Of a stretch of DNA of 11,553 nucleotides, positions 1-6,363 are shown piece after piece. The notes under the pieces are model-generated. The model was not told the DNA's origin. It made no database searches and saw only the letters and a list, made by a program, of their open reading frames with translations. Source of the DNA: DATKDU01 sp035512595 (GTDB lineage Bacteria; Planctomycetota; Planctomycetia; Pirellulales; Pirellulaceae); the NCBI GenBank assembly GCA_035512595.1, contig DATKDU010000124.1:1-11553 (forward strand), given 5' to 3'. Within the stretch, counting starts at the first letter, position 1. Each line of letters opens with the position of its first letter. The translations under genes and the position numbers were made by a program.

Positions 1-58
1 AGTCGGAAGACCCGGAAGCGCACGGCGTTCAGCCCTCCAGCTTCTCCAGGCTTCCAGC

Positions 59-73
59 GCGGCGAATCGCCGC
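59..73 (-). other. short GC hairpin downstream of the aldo/keto reductase
   Basis: A 6-bp perfect stem (GCGGCG/CGCCGC) with a 3-nt AAT loop lies about 20 nt past the aldo/keto reductase stop codon. No T-run follows on the minus strand, so a role in transcription termination or 3'-end protection is only a possibility. A palindrome this short can arise by chance in GC-rich DNA. Confidence 0.2.
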
Positions 74-93
74 CGGTCCAAGTTGCAGGGCCA

Positions 94-945
94 TCACGCA
101 GCCATCAGATGCTCGATGCGCTCGATGTCTCCCGGTTCCAGCCGGAAGTCGAAGATCTCCAGATCGGCCCGCATGTGATCGGGATTGGTGGTCCCCGTGA
201 GGGCAATCATGCCGACGTCGAGGGCGAACCGAAAGATGATCTGGCTGACGTCTCGGCCGTGGCGCTGGGCAATCCGAGCCAACTCTGGTCGCGCAAGTAC
301 CTGGCGATTGGCGGTCAGTAGCGAAAAACCCTGATAGACGATTCCGCTTTCTGCACAGAAGCCTCGCACGCCCCGATCCCACCCGCTGGCCGCATAGCAC
401 CGATTTTGAACGAACCGCGGCTTCACCCGCGCCTCTTGAAAAAGAAGCTCCAGTTGCTGCAGGCTGACGTTGCTGACGCCGAGCAGGTGGGCTCGGCCGC
501 TGTCATGCATGGATTCCATGGCCCGCCACGCCGCCCAATCGGCCGCCGCCAGAGCATCCCGCCGGCTGGGGCCGTGCAGGACGAAGGAATCAACCGACTC
601 GCAGCCTAGATATTCCAGCGAGCTGGTTAACGACTGCTCGACCTGGACCTCAACCGGGGCCCCGGGATCATACGGCAGTCGATGATCCTGCCCCGCCGGA
701 AACGTGAACTTGGTTTGCAGGAACAGGTCTTCTCTGACAACCAAGCCGCTCTTGATCGACTCGGCAATGGCCTCTCCGACCGCCGCCTCATAATAGTGGC
801 GGCGCTGGTTTGCCGTATCGATGCCGCGGAATCCCAGTCGCAGGGCAAGCTCCACCAGCCGCTGCGTCTGATCTTCCTTCCACGCGGTCCCGTACAGGAA
901 GCGGGGGACTCGAACTCCGTCGATTGACAGGTATTGCTGGGACAT
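94..945 (-). CDS. aldo/keto reductase (NADPH-dependent, AKR family)
   Basis: This 283-aa protein is a cytosolic TIM-barrel oxidoreductase that probably reduces an aldehyde or ketone with NAD(P)H. The catalytic tetrad is visible: Asp43 in GIDTANQ, Tyr51 or Tyr52 in HYYEAAVGEAI, Lys79 in LQTK and His124 in VLHGPS. GVSNVS (156-161), VQNR (179-182) and the C-terminal LTGTTNPDHM (249-258), typical of the cofactor-phosphate region, also fit the family, and the length is normal. I chose the ATG at 945 because the same frame stays open to 1410 but that extension overlaps the radical SAM gene and has no AKR character. No strong Shine-Dalgarno is seen. The gap from Asp to the YYE motif is 8-9 residues, longer than the usual 5, as in an AKR subgroup with a DTANQR-x-HY motif. 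It lies 215 bp downstream of the radical SAM gene in the same direction. The substrate cannot be told from sequence. Confidence 0.9.
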   Translation of the reverse strand: MSQQYLSIDGVRVPRFLYGTAWKEDQTQRLVELALRLGFRGIDTANQRRHYYEAAVGEAIAESIKSGLVVREDLFLQTKFTFPAGQDHRLPYDPGAPVEVQVEQSLTSSLEYLGCESVDSFVLHGPSRRDALAAADWAAWRAMESMHDSGRAHLLGVSNVSLQQLELLFQEARVKPRFVQNRCYAASGWDRGVRGFCAESGIVYQGFSLLTANRQVLARPELARIAQRHGRDVSQIIFRFALDVGMIALTGTTNPDHMRADLEIFDFRLEPGDIERIEHLMAA

Positions 946-970
946 CGATTTCTGGGATTTGCGGTTGCGG

Positions 971-994
971 GGAAGGCCAGCAATCCGGCCTTCC
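971..994 (-). other. hairpin in the leader of the aldo/keto reductase
   Basis: GGAAGGCC (971-978) and GGCCTTCC (987-994) form a perfect 8-bp stem with an 8-nt loop. It ends 25 nt before the aldo/keto reductase ATG (945), so it would lie in the 5' leader of that gene if transcription starts upstream. No ligand-binding RNA family is recognised. Attenuation, or termination of upstream radical SAM transcripts, is possible, but no T-run follows on the minus strand. Confidence 0.35.
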
Positions 995-1045
995 GGGGAT
1001 AACGAATTCCGGCCTACATCGAGGACTCTAGGGAATGTGCAATCC

Positions 1046-1088
1046 GCTTGCCAACCGGTCCTCCGGGCGGGAGGAAAGTTCGGCAAGC
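1046..1088 (-). other. two-part stem-loop between radical SAM and aldo/keto reductase genes
   Basis: The outer stem is GCTTGCC (1046-1052) with GGCAAGC (1082-1088), extended by AAC/GTT across a one-base bulge. The inner stem is TCCTCC (1059-1064) with GGAGGA (1070-1075) around a 5-nt loop. The structure lies about 73 nt past the radical SAM stop codon. There is no T-run on the minus strand, so it is not a classical intrinsic terminator. It could still mark the 3' end of the radical SAM transcript or a processing site. Confidence 0.35.
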
Positions 1089-1160
1089 TGGCGATCCGTC
1101 GGAATGCGGGAAATATGAAATACTGCAGATAGCGAAACTGGTGCGCCTCATACGAACCGA

Positions 1161-2723
1161 TCAGAAAGTGTTTGATAATCGCGACTCCTTGGACGCCATC
1201 CGCTGGGCCATCGTGAAATGATGGTAGTGGATCACACATTTGAGCATGTAGGCAAACAGGACCACGGGATCGGGACGCATCCGCAGTAGGCGCAGCACTC
1301 GCTGCCGATAGACTCGCCGCAGCATCGGGTTCTTCACGTTGACCATCAAACTGAGGAAGATGCCAATGGACTTCATCAAGTCGCTCGCCTGGCCGCACAG
1401 CCAGGCCCAAGGGTGTTTTCGCCAGTATTTGGCGCGGGGCTGAGCCCAGTGGAAGTCTCCAAATAAATACAGCCGGTCGAGGCGATCGAAGTAGGCCCGG
1501 GGCTCGTGCAATGCGCGCTGCAATTGCAGGTAGCCGTCGCGCAGCTCCTCCTGCGTCAATTGGAGCGGTATGACGTTGGTGCCGAATTCATCCTGGCCCT
1601 CGTCGTCCAGCCGCCCCGCGGCCGCCAGCCGAGCGTGCAGCGGCGTCTTGGGAATGGCCGACAGCATGCCGAGCATGGCGTGCGAAATCCGCGACTGTTC
1701 GACAAACTCGCGCTGCAACGTGAAGACGTCGGAGTCGTCGTGGTCGAAACCCACGATCAGGCCGCACCAGACCTCCAGTCCTGCCGCCTGGATGCTATGT
1801 ACCTTTTCGATCAGCGTCCGCTCGCTTCGCAGGTTCTGGAATTTCTTGGTTTCACGCAGGGCTTCTTCGTTCGGCGTTTCGATGCCGACAAAGACGGTGA
1901 TGAAGTTGGCCTCGGTCATCAGCCGCATCAGCTCGGGATCATCGGCTAGATCGACGGAAGCTTCGGTGGTCAGCAGCAGCGGATAGCCGTTGCGTTCTTG
2001 CCAAGCCGCGATCTCCTGCAGTATCTGTTTGATGGCTTGCTTATTGCCGATCAGGTTGTCATCCACCACAAAGGCAATGCCCATGCCGTTGGCTCGCAAC
2101 GCTTCCAACTCCCGGATGACTTGCTCGGAGGTCTTCAACCGGGGGCGGCGACCGAAAGTGACGATGATGTCGCAGAACTCGCATTGGAAAGGGCAGCCGC
2201 GGGAAAACTGCACGCTGCCGAACATGTAATGCTGCATCTTCAGGAGGTCGTGACGCGGCACCGGTACGCGGGTCATATCCGTGCGGTCTTTCTGCTCGTA
2301 CCGCGATTGATGCCTGCCGGCCTCGAACTCTTTCAAAAATTGGGGCCAGGTTTCCTCCGCTTCGCCCACGAAGATGACATCGGCCAGACTGCCGAAGCTG
2401 TCCTCTTGCACCGTCACCCAAGGCCCGCCCACGACGCAGAACACGCCCCGCCTCTTTAACTCGTCCAAGATCTCCTTCATCCGCTGGCGCTGCACGCTCA
2501 TGCCGGTCAGGCCTACGATGTCGGCCCGCGCGAGCCGCTCAAAGTCAATCGGCTCAACGTTTTCATCGATCAAAGTGACCTGATGTTCGCTGGGAGTGAG
2601 CGCGGCCAGCAGCGGCAGGCAGGCCGTCGGCAGATTGGCACGCTTATGCACCAGCGGCAGCGCGTGCTCAAATCCCCAGTAGGAAACCTCAAACCGCGGA
2701 TTCACCAGCACGATGTCGGCCAT
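1161..2723 (-). CDS. B12-binding radical SAM protein, DUF4070 type (class B methylase-like)
   Basis: This 520-aa protein has an N-terminal cobalamin-binding-like Rossmann region (about 1-150), which includes VVGGPWVT (97-104) and a FVGEAEE segment (118-124). A radical SAM core follows, with the 4Fe-4S motif Cys177-x3-Cys181-x2-Cys184 in RGCPFQCEFCD. The C-terminal region (about 370-515) resembles DUF4070, as in hopanoid C-2 methylases. No DxHxxG base-off motif is seen, which is common in this class. Such enzymes usually methylate unactivated carbons using methylcobalamin and SAM. HpnP-like activity is one option, but the family is wide and no hopanoid gene is nearby. The start is well supported: GGAGGA at 2731-2736 lies 7 nt before the ATG. 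The gene diverges from the methyltransferase/PKS operon, so tailoring of the polyketide is a possible, unproven role. Confidence 0.88.
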   Translation of the reverse strand: MADIVLVNPRFEVSYWGFEHALPLVHKRANLPTACLPLLAALTPSEHQVTLIDENVEPIDFERLARADIVGLTGMSVQRQRMKEILDELKRRGVFCVVGGPWVTVQEDSFGSLADVIFVGEAEETWPQFLKEFEAGRHQSRYEQKDRTDMTRVPVPRHDLLKMQHYMFGSVQFSRGCPFQCEFCDIIVTFGRRPRLKTSEQVIRELEALRANGMGIAFVVDDNLIGNKQAIKQILQEIAAWQERNGYPLLLTTEASVDLADDPELMRLMTEANFITVFVGIETPNEEALRETKKFQNLRSERTLIEKVHSIQAAGLEVWCGLIVGFDHDDSDVFTLQREFVEQSRISHAMLGMLSAIPKTPLHARLAAAGRLDDEGQDEFGTNVIPLQLTQEELRDGYLQLQRALHEPRAYFDRLDRLYLFGDFHWAQPRAKYWRKHPWAWLCGQASDLMKSIGIFLSLMVNVKNPMLRRVYRQRVLRLLRMRPDPVVLFAYMLKCVIHYHHFTMAQRMASKESRLSNTF

Positions 2724-2788
2724 AGCGAAATCCTCCAGCGATCCACAGCCGACACTGGGGAAAACCCTGCTTGATCAGCGTAGCGTAA

Positions 2789-2858
2789 GGCGCGGCGCAA
2801 GGAATTACCAGAAACCTCGCTTAAAAGAGTCGCGGTCTGGTCAAGCCGGCGCCGCGCC
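2789..2858. repeat. 10-bp inverted repeat in the divergent intergenic region
   Basis: GGCGCGGCGC (2789-2798) and its exact reverse complement (2849-2858) are separated by 50 nt. They sit in the 208-bp region between the divergent radical SAM gene and the PKS operon, which must hold both promoters. The arms could be a spaced operator or could pair in RNA, but they are pure G/C and may be chance in this genome. I could not assign convincing -35/-10 boxes in this region. Confidence 0.25.
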
Positions 2859-2931
2859 ACGATAACAGGGGAAATTGCCAATCTGTCCCCGCTGTCACGA
2901 TCAGCCAAGAGCCGTTTCGCAACGACCGCTT

Positions 2932-3642
2932 ATGCATTCACTCGTCCTACGAGATCGTCAACCCGAATGGATGGATCAGCCTGATTTGGATGTCAAGCTG
3001 CACCAAGAAGCGCTCGTGGGCCTGCAGCGGATCAACTGGCTCAGCGGCATCGCTCCCCATTTCTGGCGGATTCTCAAGGCTCTGGCGAGAAACTCAAGTT
3101 CGGAGCCCCTGCAGGTGCTTGATGTGGCCTCGGGCGGGGGCGATATACCCATTCGCCTGGCGCTCCGCGCCGCACGAACCGGGGTCAAGCTTCAGTTTTC
3201 CGGCTGCGACGTGAGTCCTACGGCCGTCGCTGCCGCACAACAAGCCGCAAACAGGGCCGGCGCGCATTCACTGGTGTTCTTTCAGCACGACGTGCTCTGC
3301 AGCGCACTGCCCAGCCAGTATGACGTAGTGATGTGTTCGCTCTTTCTGCACCACCTGAGCGCTGTTGACGCTGAAATGCTGTTGCGCAGGATGGCAGCGG
3401 TTGCTCGCCAAGCAGTGCTGGTCGATGATCTGCTGCGGACGCGAGTCGGCTACTTTCTCGCCTGGGCGGGGTGCCGCCTCCTCACGCGTTCGCCAGTGGT
3501 GCATAGGGATGGCCCACTGTCCGTACGGGCCGCCTTCTCGTGGGAGGAGGCGCAGGCTCTGGCCGCGCGAGCCGGGCTGAGCAGTGCCCGCTTTTCCCGA
3601 CACTGGCCCCAGCGGTACTTCATGCACTGGAGCCGCACTTGA
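2932..3642 (+). CDS. SAM-dependent methyltransferase of the type III PKS operon
   Basis: This 236-aa class I (Rossmann-fold) methyltransferase has motif I as LDVASGGGD (63-71), an acidic residue after strand 2 in GCDVSP (91-96), and CSLFLHHL (135-142) as the post-motif region. The last part (VGYFLAWAGCRLLTRSPVVH) looks conserved in methyltransferases found beside bacterial type III PKSs; that is from memory. It probably transfers a methyl group to the polyketide or its quinone/phenol derivative, on O or C. I chose the ATG at 2932 because the following RDRQPEWMDQPDLD segment fits the family N-terminus. The frame also allows a TTG at 2875, which has AGGGG close by, and an ATG at 2971. It is the first gene of a plus-strand operon; its stop overlaps the next start (TTGA). 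The acceptor is unknown. Confidence 0.85.
   Translation: MHSLVLRDRQPEWMDQPDLDVKLHQEALVGLQRINWLSGIAPHFWRILKALARNSSSEPLQVLDVASGGGDIPIRLALRAARTGVKLQFSGCDVSPTAVAAAQQAANRAGAHSLVFFQHDVLCSALPSQYDVVMCSLFLHHLSAVDAEMLLRRMAAVARQAVLVDDLLRTRVGYFLAWAGCRLLTRSPVVHRDGPLSVRAAFSWEEAQALAARAGLSSARFSRHWPQRYFMHWSRT
3629..3632 (+). promoter_or_regulatory. Shine-Dalgarno (GGAG) deciding a TTG start
   Basis: GGAG lies 6 nt upstream of the TTG at 3639, inside the last codons of the methyltransferase gene. No ATG or GTG lies between this site and the FAD-binding GxGxxG segment in the right frame, so the motif supports TTG initiation coupled to termination of the upstream gene. Confidence 0.6.
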
Positions 3643-4847
3643 TTTCTCGACCCACGCTGGGGCTGCTCGACGCTTGCTCGGAAGCCTGGGACGCCGTTGT
3701 GATCGGCGCTGGCCCTGCGGGGAGTCTGGCGGCACGACAACTTGCCCGACATGGGCTCCGGACGTTACTGGTCGAAGCCAAGCACTTCCCTCGCTTCAAG
3801 GTGTGTGGCGGTTGCCTGAGCCAGCGTGCGCTCGCTGCGCTGACGCAACTCGGCCTGGGCAACCTCGTACCCAACGTCGGCGGAGTGCCGCTGGCCGAGC
3901 TGCGGATTGTCGTGAAACAACGGAAAGTGACGCTGCGCTTGCCGTGCGGCGCCGTACTGACTCGCCAGGCGCTGGATCAGGCCTTGGTCAGCGCGGCGCT
4001 CGAGGCCGGTGTCCATTTTCTGCCAGATACCCTGGCGGTGATCGATGCGGATGACACCGGCCCGCTGCGTCACTTGACGCTCCGTCACGCAGCCAAGAGC
4101 GGAAGGGTGCGAGCGAAGGTCGTCGTGTGCGCGGATGGCATCGGCCGGTCGTCAATCAGGCACTTGCCCGAGCTGGCCCCCTGCGTGGCTCCGGGGACCC
4201 ATCTGGGCGTCGGAGCCGTTATGGAAACCAATCGGTTGTCGGCAGCGGCGCGCGAGCGGTTCGCCTCGGGGCGGATCGTAATGCACGTCGCTGCGGGCGG
4301 GTATGTGGGCGTCGCTTGTGGCGAGCATGACAAGACGATTGTCGCCGCTGCGCTCGCGCCCGCTTATCTCAAGCGACACCGTTCGCCGGAGGCGGCCGTT
4401 GCCGCGGTGCTCGCCCCCACTGGCTTGCCGTCGCTGGGTGACACCTCCGGCGTGACGTGGCATGGAACCCCAGCTCTGACCAGTCGTGCCCGCCGGGTTG
4501 CCGCGAAGGGGATATTCGTGGTTGGCGATTCTGCGGGTTTTGTCGAACCCTTTACGGGGGAAGGGATGGCCTGGGCCGCGGAGAGCGTCGCCGCGGCGAC
4601 GCCCCTGGTGGTGCGAGCCTGCAGCGGGTGGAACCCCGAGCTGGCGATCGCGTGGGAAGATAGCTATCGGTTTCGGATCCGCCGCCAGCAGTTCGCTTGT
4701 CGAACTCTCGCGGCCCTGCTGCGGCGTCCCTGGGCGGTGTCGCTGGCCCTGGGTTTGGTCTCGGGTTGTCCCGTGATGGCCGATCGTCTAATTCATTGGC
4801 TCAATCAACCTTCGCGGGAACACTCGCCTGTGACGCTACCAACATGA
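3639..4847 (+). CDS. FAD-dependent oxidoreductase, geranylgeranyl reductase/FixC superfamily
   Basis: This 402-aa flavoprotein, counted from TTG 3639, binds FAD through GAGPAG (23-28), followed by the acidic residue Glu46 at the end of strand 2. The CGGC motif (56-59) is typical of the GGR superfamily. The second FAD motif is GDSAGFVEPFTGEGM from about 296, matching the family pattern GD-x-AG-x3-P-x-TGEG. Members reduce isoprenoid double bonds or hydroxylate/oxidise aromatic and quinone substrates. Next to a type III PKS, oxidation of the polyketide ring or reduction of a chain double bond are the likely roles; which one cannot be read from sequence. The TTG start overlaps the methyltransferase TGA, and its own stop overlaps the PKS ATG (ATGA), so translation of the three genes is probably coupled. 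An in-frame ATG at 3540 would need a 33-residue extension within the methyltransferase gene and is unlikely. Confidence 0.87.
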   Translation: MISRPTLGLLDACSEAWDAVVIGAGPAGSLAARQLARHGLRTLLVEAKHFPRFKVCGGCLSQRALAALTQLGLGNLVPNVGGVPLAELRIVVKQRKVTLRLPCGAVLTRQALDQALVSAALEAGVHFLPDTLAVIDADDTGPLRHLTLRHAAKSGRVRAKVVVCADGIGRSSIRHLPELAPCVAPGTHLGVGAVMETNRLSAAARERFASGRIVMHVAAGGYVGVACGEHDKTIVAAALAPAYLKRHRSPEAAVAAVLAPTGLPSLGDTSGVTWHGTPALTSRARRVAAKGIFVVGDSAGFVEPFTGEGMAWAAESVAAATPLVVRACSGWNPELAIAWEDSYRFRIRRQQFACRTLAALLRRPWAVSLALGLVSGCPVMADRLIHWLNQPSREHSPVTLPT

Positions 4848-5953
4848 ACACCACCACCATCGTAGGTTGGGGGACTGCCGTTCCCCCTGGCCGCGTCACC
4901 CAAGACGATGCCGCGCAGCACGCCGTGACCCATTGGGGCGCGGTTCACGAGCAGGGAAAAACCATCGGGGCGCTCTACCGGCGGTCGGGGGTGAAGTCCC
5001 GGCACAGCGTGCTCGTCGATTCGTCCACCAACGGCGAGCCGGCCCAGCAATCGTTCTACAGGGTCGCTGAAAGCGCAACGGATCGGGGCCCGACGACGCA
5101 TGAGCGCATGCTGCGTTACGAAGCGGATGCTCTCGATTTAGCGGAGCCCGCCGCCCGCGCGGCGATGGACGATGCCGGCATCGGGGCGGACGCTGTGACG
5201 CACCTGGTCACCGTCTCCTGCAGCGGGTTTAACGCGCCAGGCGTCGATATTGGGCTGGTAGAGCGGTTGGGCCTGGCGCGCAGTACAGTCCGTACGCATA
5301 TTGGGTTCATGGGCTGCCACGGAGCCTTGAATGCCTTACGACTAGCGGGCGCTTTTACGAGCGCCGACCGGGCGGCCTGCGTGCTGGTGTGCTGCGTCGA
5401 GTTATGTAGCCTGCATCAGCAATACTCCGCCGAGGCGGAGCAACTCGTCGCCAATTCGCTCTTCGCAGACGGCGCTGCTGCGGTCATCTGCCGGGCCTCC
5501 TCGCCGTCTCCGTCCGATTGGGCCGTCGTGGATCAAATATCTTACCTCCTGCCGGACACCACCGAGCTGATGGGCTGGCGGATTGGCGATCATGGCTTTC
5601 AGATGACGCTTTCGCCCCAGGTTCCGACTGTGATCGGTCTGCGTCTGAGAGATCAAGTCTCGCAGTGGCTGGCGACCCGCAACCTGACCTTGGAGAACAT
5701 CCGCACCTGGGCCATTCATCCTGGCGGGCCGCGCATCCTCTGGGCCTGTTGCGAAGCACTAGGACTGGAACGAAACGCGGTCGAGACGTCGCGAGAGATT
5801 CTCTCCACCTTTGGCAATATGTCATCGCCGACGATCCTGTTCATTCTCAACCAAATGCGAAAGCAGGATCGCCCGCTCCCCTGTGTAGCGCTCTCCTTTG
5901 GTCCAGGCTTAACCATTGAGGGCGCGCTGGTGGATACACCCCGCAAACGATAG
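4844..5953 (+). CDS. type III polyketide synthase (chalcone/stilbene synthase-like)
   Basis: This 369-aa protein belongs to the thiolase-fold type III PKS family, which works as a homodimer and extends a CoA starter with malonyl-CoA by decarboxylative condensation. The catalytic triad is visible: Cys158 in GFMGCHGA, His292 in AIHPGGP and Asn325 in FGNMSSPT. The FGPG loop (352-355) and LLPDTTELMGWRIGDHGF (235-252) also match the family, and the length is normal. The ATG at 4844 overlaps the preceding gene's TGA by four bases (ATGA). An in-frame upstream start at 4697 lies inside the oxidoreductase gene and adds no family sequence. Type III PKS clusters with an oxidoreductase and a methyltransferase have been linked to alkylresorcinol formation in Planctomycetota and, with different methyltransferases, to phenolic lipids in Streptomyces (srs). 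An alkylresorcinol or alkylpyrone product is therefore the leading guess; starter and chain length are unknown. Confidence 0.93.
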   Translation: MNTTTIVGWGTAVPPGRVTQDDAAQHAVTHWGAVHEQGKTIGALYRRSGVKSRHSVLVDSSTNGEPAQQSFYRVAESATDRGPTTHERMLRYEADALDLAEPAARAAMDDAGIGADAVTHLVTVSCSGFNAPGVDIGLVERLGLARSTVRTHIGFMGCHGALNALRLAGAFTSADRAACVLVCCVELCSLHQQYSAEAEQLVANSLFADGAAAVICRASSPSPSDWAVVDQISYLLPDTTELMGWRIGDHGFQMTLSPQVPTVIGLRLRDQVSQWLATRNLTLENIRTWAIHPGGPRILWACCEALGLERNAVETSREILSTFGNMSSPTILFILNQMRKQDRPLPCVALSFGPGLTIEGALVDTPRKR

Positions 5954-5957
5954 CGGA

Positions 5958-5991
5958 TTACGGGCGTCGAGTGCAGCGCGCATGCCCGTAA
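5958..5991 (+). terminator. hairpin just after the PKS stop, possible operon end
   Basis: TTACGGGC (5958-5965) pairs exactly with GCCCGTAA (5984-5991), and two inner pairs (one G-T) lengthen the stem to 10 bp with a 14-nt loop. It begins 5 nt after the PKS stop codon. There is no T-run downstream, so a Rho-independent role is uncertain; 3'-end protection is an alternative. Confidence 0.4.
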
Positions 5992-5995
5992 CTGC

Positions 5996-6181
5996 GTGTT
6001 GACGACGCCCGGAGCGGCAGGTGCGGCCATTATGAAGCTACGGGCCAAGGAGCGCAAGTTCGCCTTCCCCTACCTCTACGACGGCGAAACGCAGAAGGCG
6101 TCTTTGGCGTATGGTGTCCTGGCCACACCGCAGGTGTTTTTGTTCGACCAGGATGCTGCGTCGCTGCCGTCGCAATTCTGA
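5996..6181 (+). pseudogene. remnant of a redoxin (AhpC/TSA, thioredoxin-like) gene
   Basis: The translation contains KLRAKERKFAFPYLYD followed by GETQKASLAYGVLATPQVFL and FDQD. This matches the middle of redoxin-domain proteins, where an AKE-x2-F-x-FPYLYD stretch is followed by AYG-x2-ATP and an FLFD strand. The N-terminal half with the peroxidatic or CxxC cysteine is missing. The match stops at FDQD near 6155, and the frame hits a TGA at 6179-6181. The +1 frame stays open to 6356 and begins RMLRR, as expected just after FDQD, so a frameshift may have split the fragment; similarity beyond that point is weak. The frame is the same as that of the PKS, directly after its TAG. No start codon with a ribosome binding site is seen. 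I read it as a decayed leftover with no function. Confidence 0.6.
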
Positions 6182-6257
6182 TCGGTATTGGTCTGTACGG
6201 CGCGGTCCAAAATGCGGGAGTGGCCGCCAGTTCGCGATAGGCCAGCGCCGCAATGCT

Positions 6258-6315
6258 CCTTTTGTGGAAACCAGGTGGCGTTCAAAACCACCACTGGTTT
6301 ACCACGTTTTCAAGG
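6258..6315 (+). terminator. long imperfect hairpin followed by TTTT in the convergent region
   Basis: Stacked pairings are GTGG (6264-6267)/CCAC (6302-6305), AAACCAG (6268-6274)/CTGGTTT (6294-6300) and GTGG (6275-6278)/CCAC (6288-6291), with small bulges and a 9-nt loop. On the plus strand GTTTTC follows directly, so it could stop transcription coming from the PKS operon. An outer CCTT/AAGG pair may extend it. The position between convergent genes fits a terminator. Confidence 0.45.
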
Positions 6316-6328
6316 TCAATCCCGAAGC

Positions 6329-6352
6329 GGCTCGACCTCTTTTTGTCGAGCC
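6329..6352 (-). terminator. hairpin downstream of the S9 peptidase
   Basis: GGCTCGAC (6329-6336) and GTCGAGCC (6345-6352) form a perfect 8-bp stem with an 8-nt loop, 11 nt past the peptidase stop codon. The T-run of the plus strand lies in the loop rather than after the stem, and no T-run follows on the minus strand. Position and stem strength suggest a 3'-end structure for the peptidase mRNA; a classical intrinsic terminator is less certain. Confidence 0.45.
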
Positions 6353-6363
6353 ATAGTTTCACC

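Noticed and set aside
1..23. Possible next minus-strand gene starting GTG at 23 after GGAGG
   Set aside because: Only seven codons are inside the window and the spacing (10 nt) is long; it cannot be judged.
94..1410. Longer aldo/keto reductase frame reaching 1410
   Set aside because: The extra 155 codons overlap the radical SAM gene on the same strand and show no AKR similarity; ATG 945 gives a normal family N-terminus.
2875..2931. TTG start for the methyltransferase with AGGGG nearby
   Set aside because: The added 19 residues do not resemble the family N-terminus and the spacing to the TTG is only about 3 nt; it remains a possible alternative.
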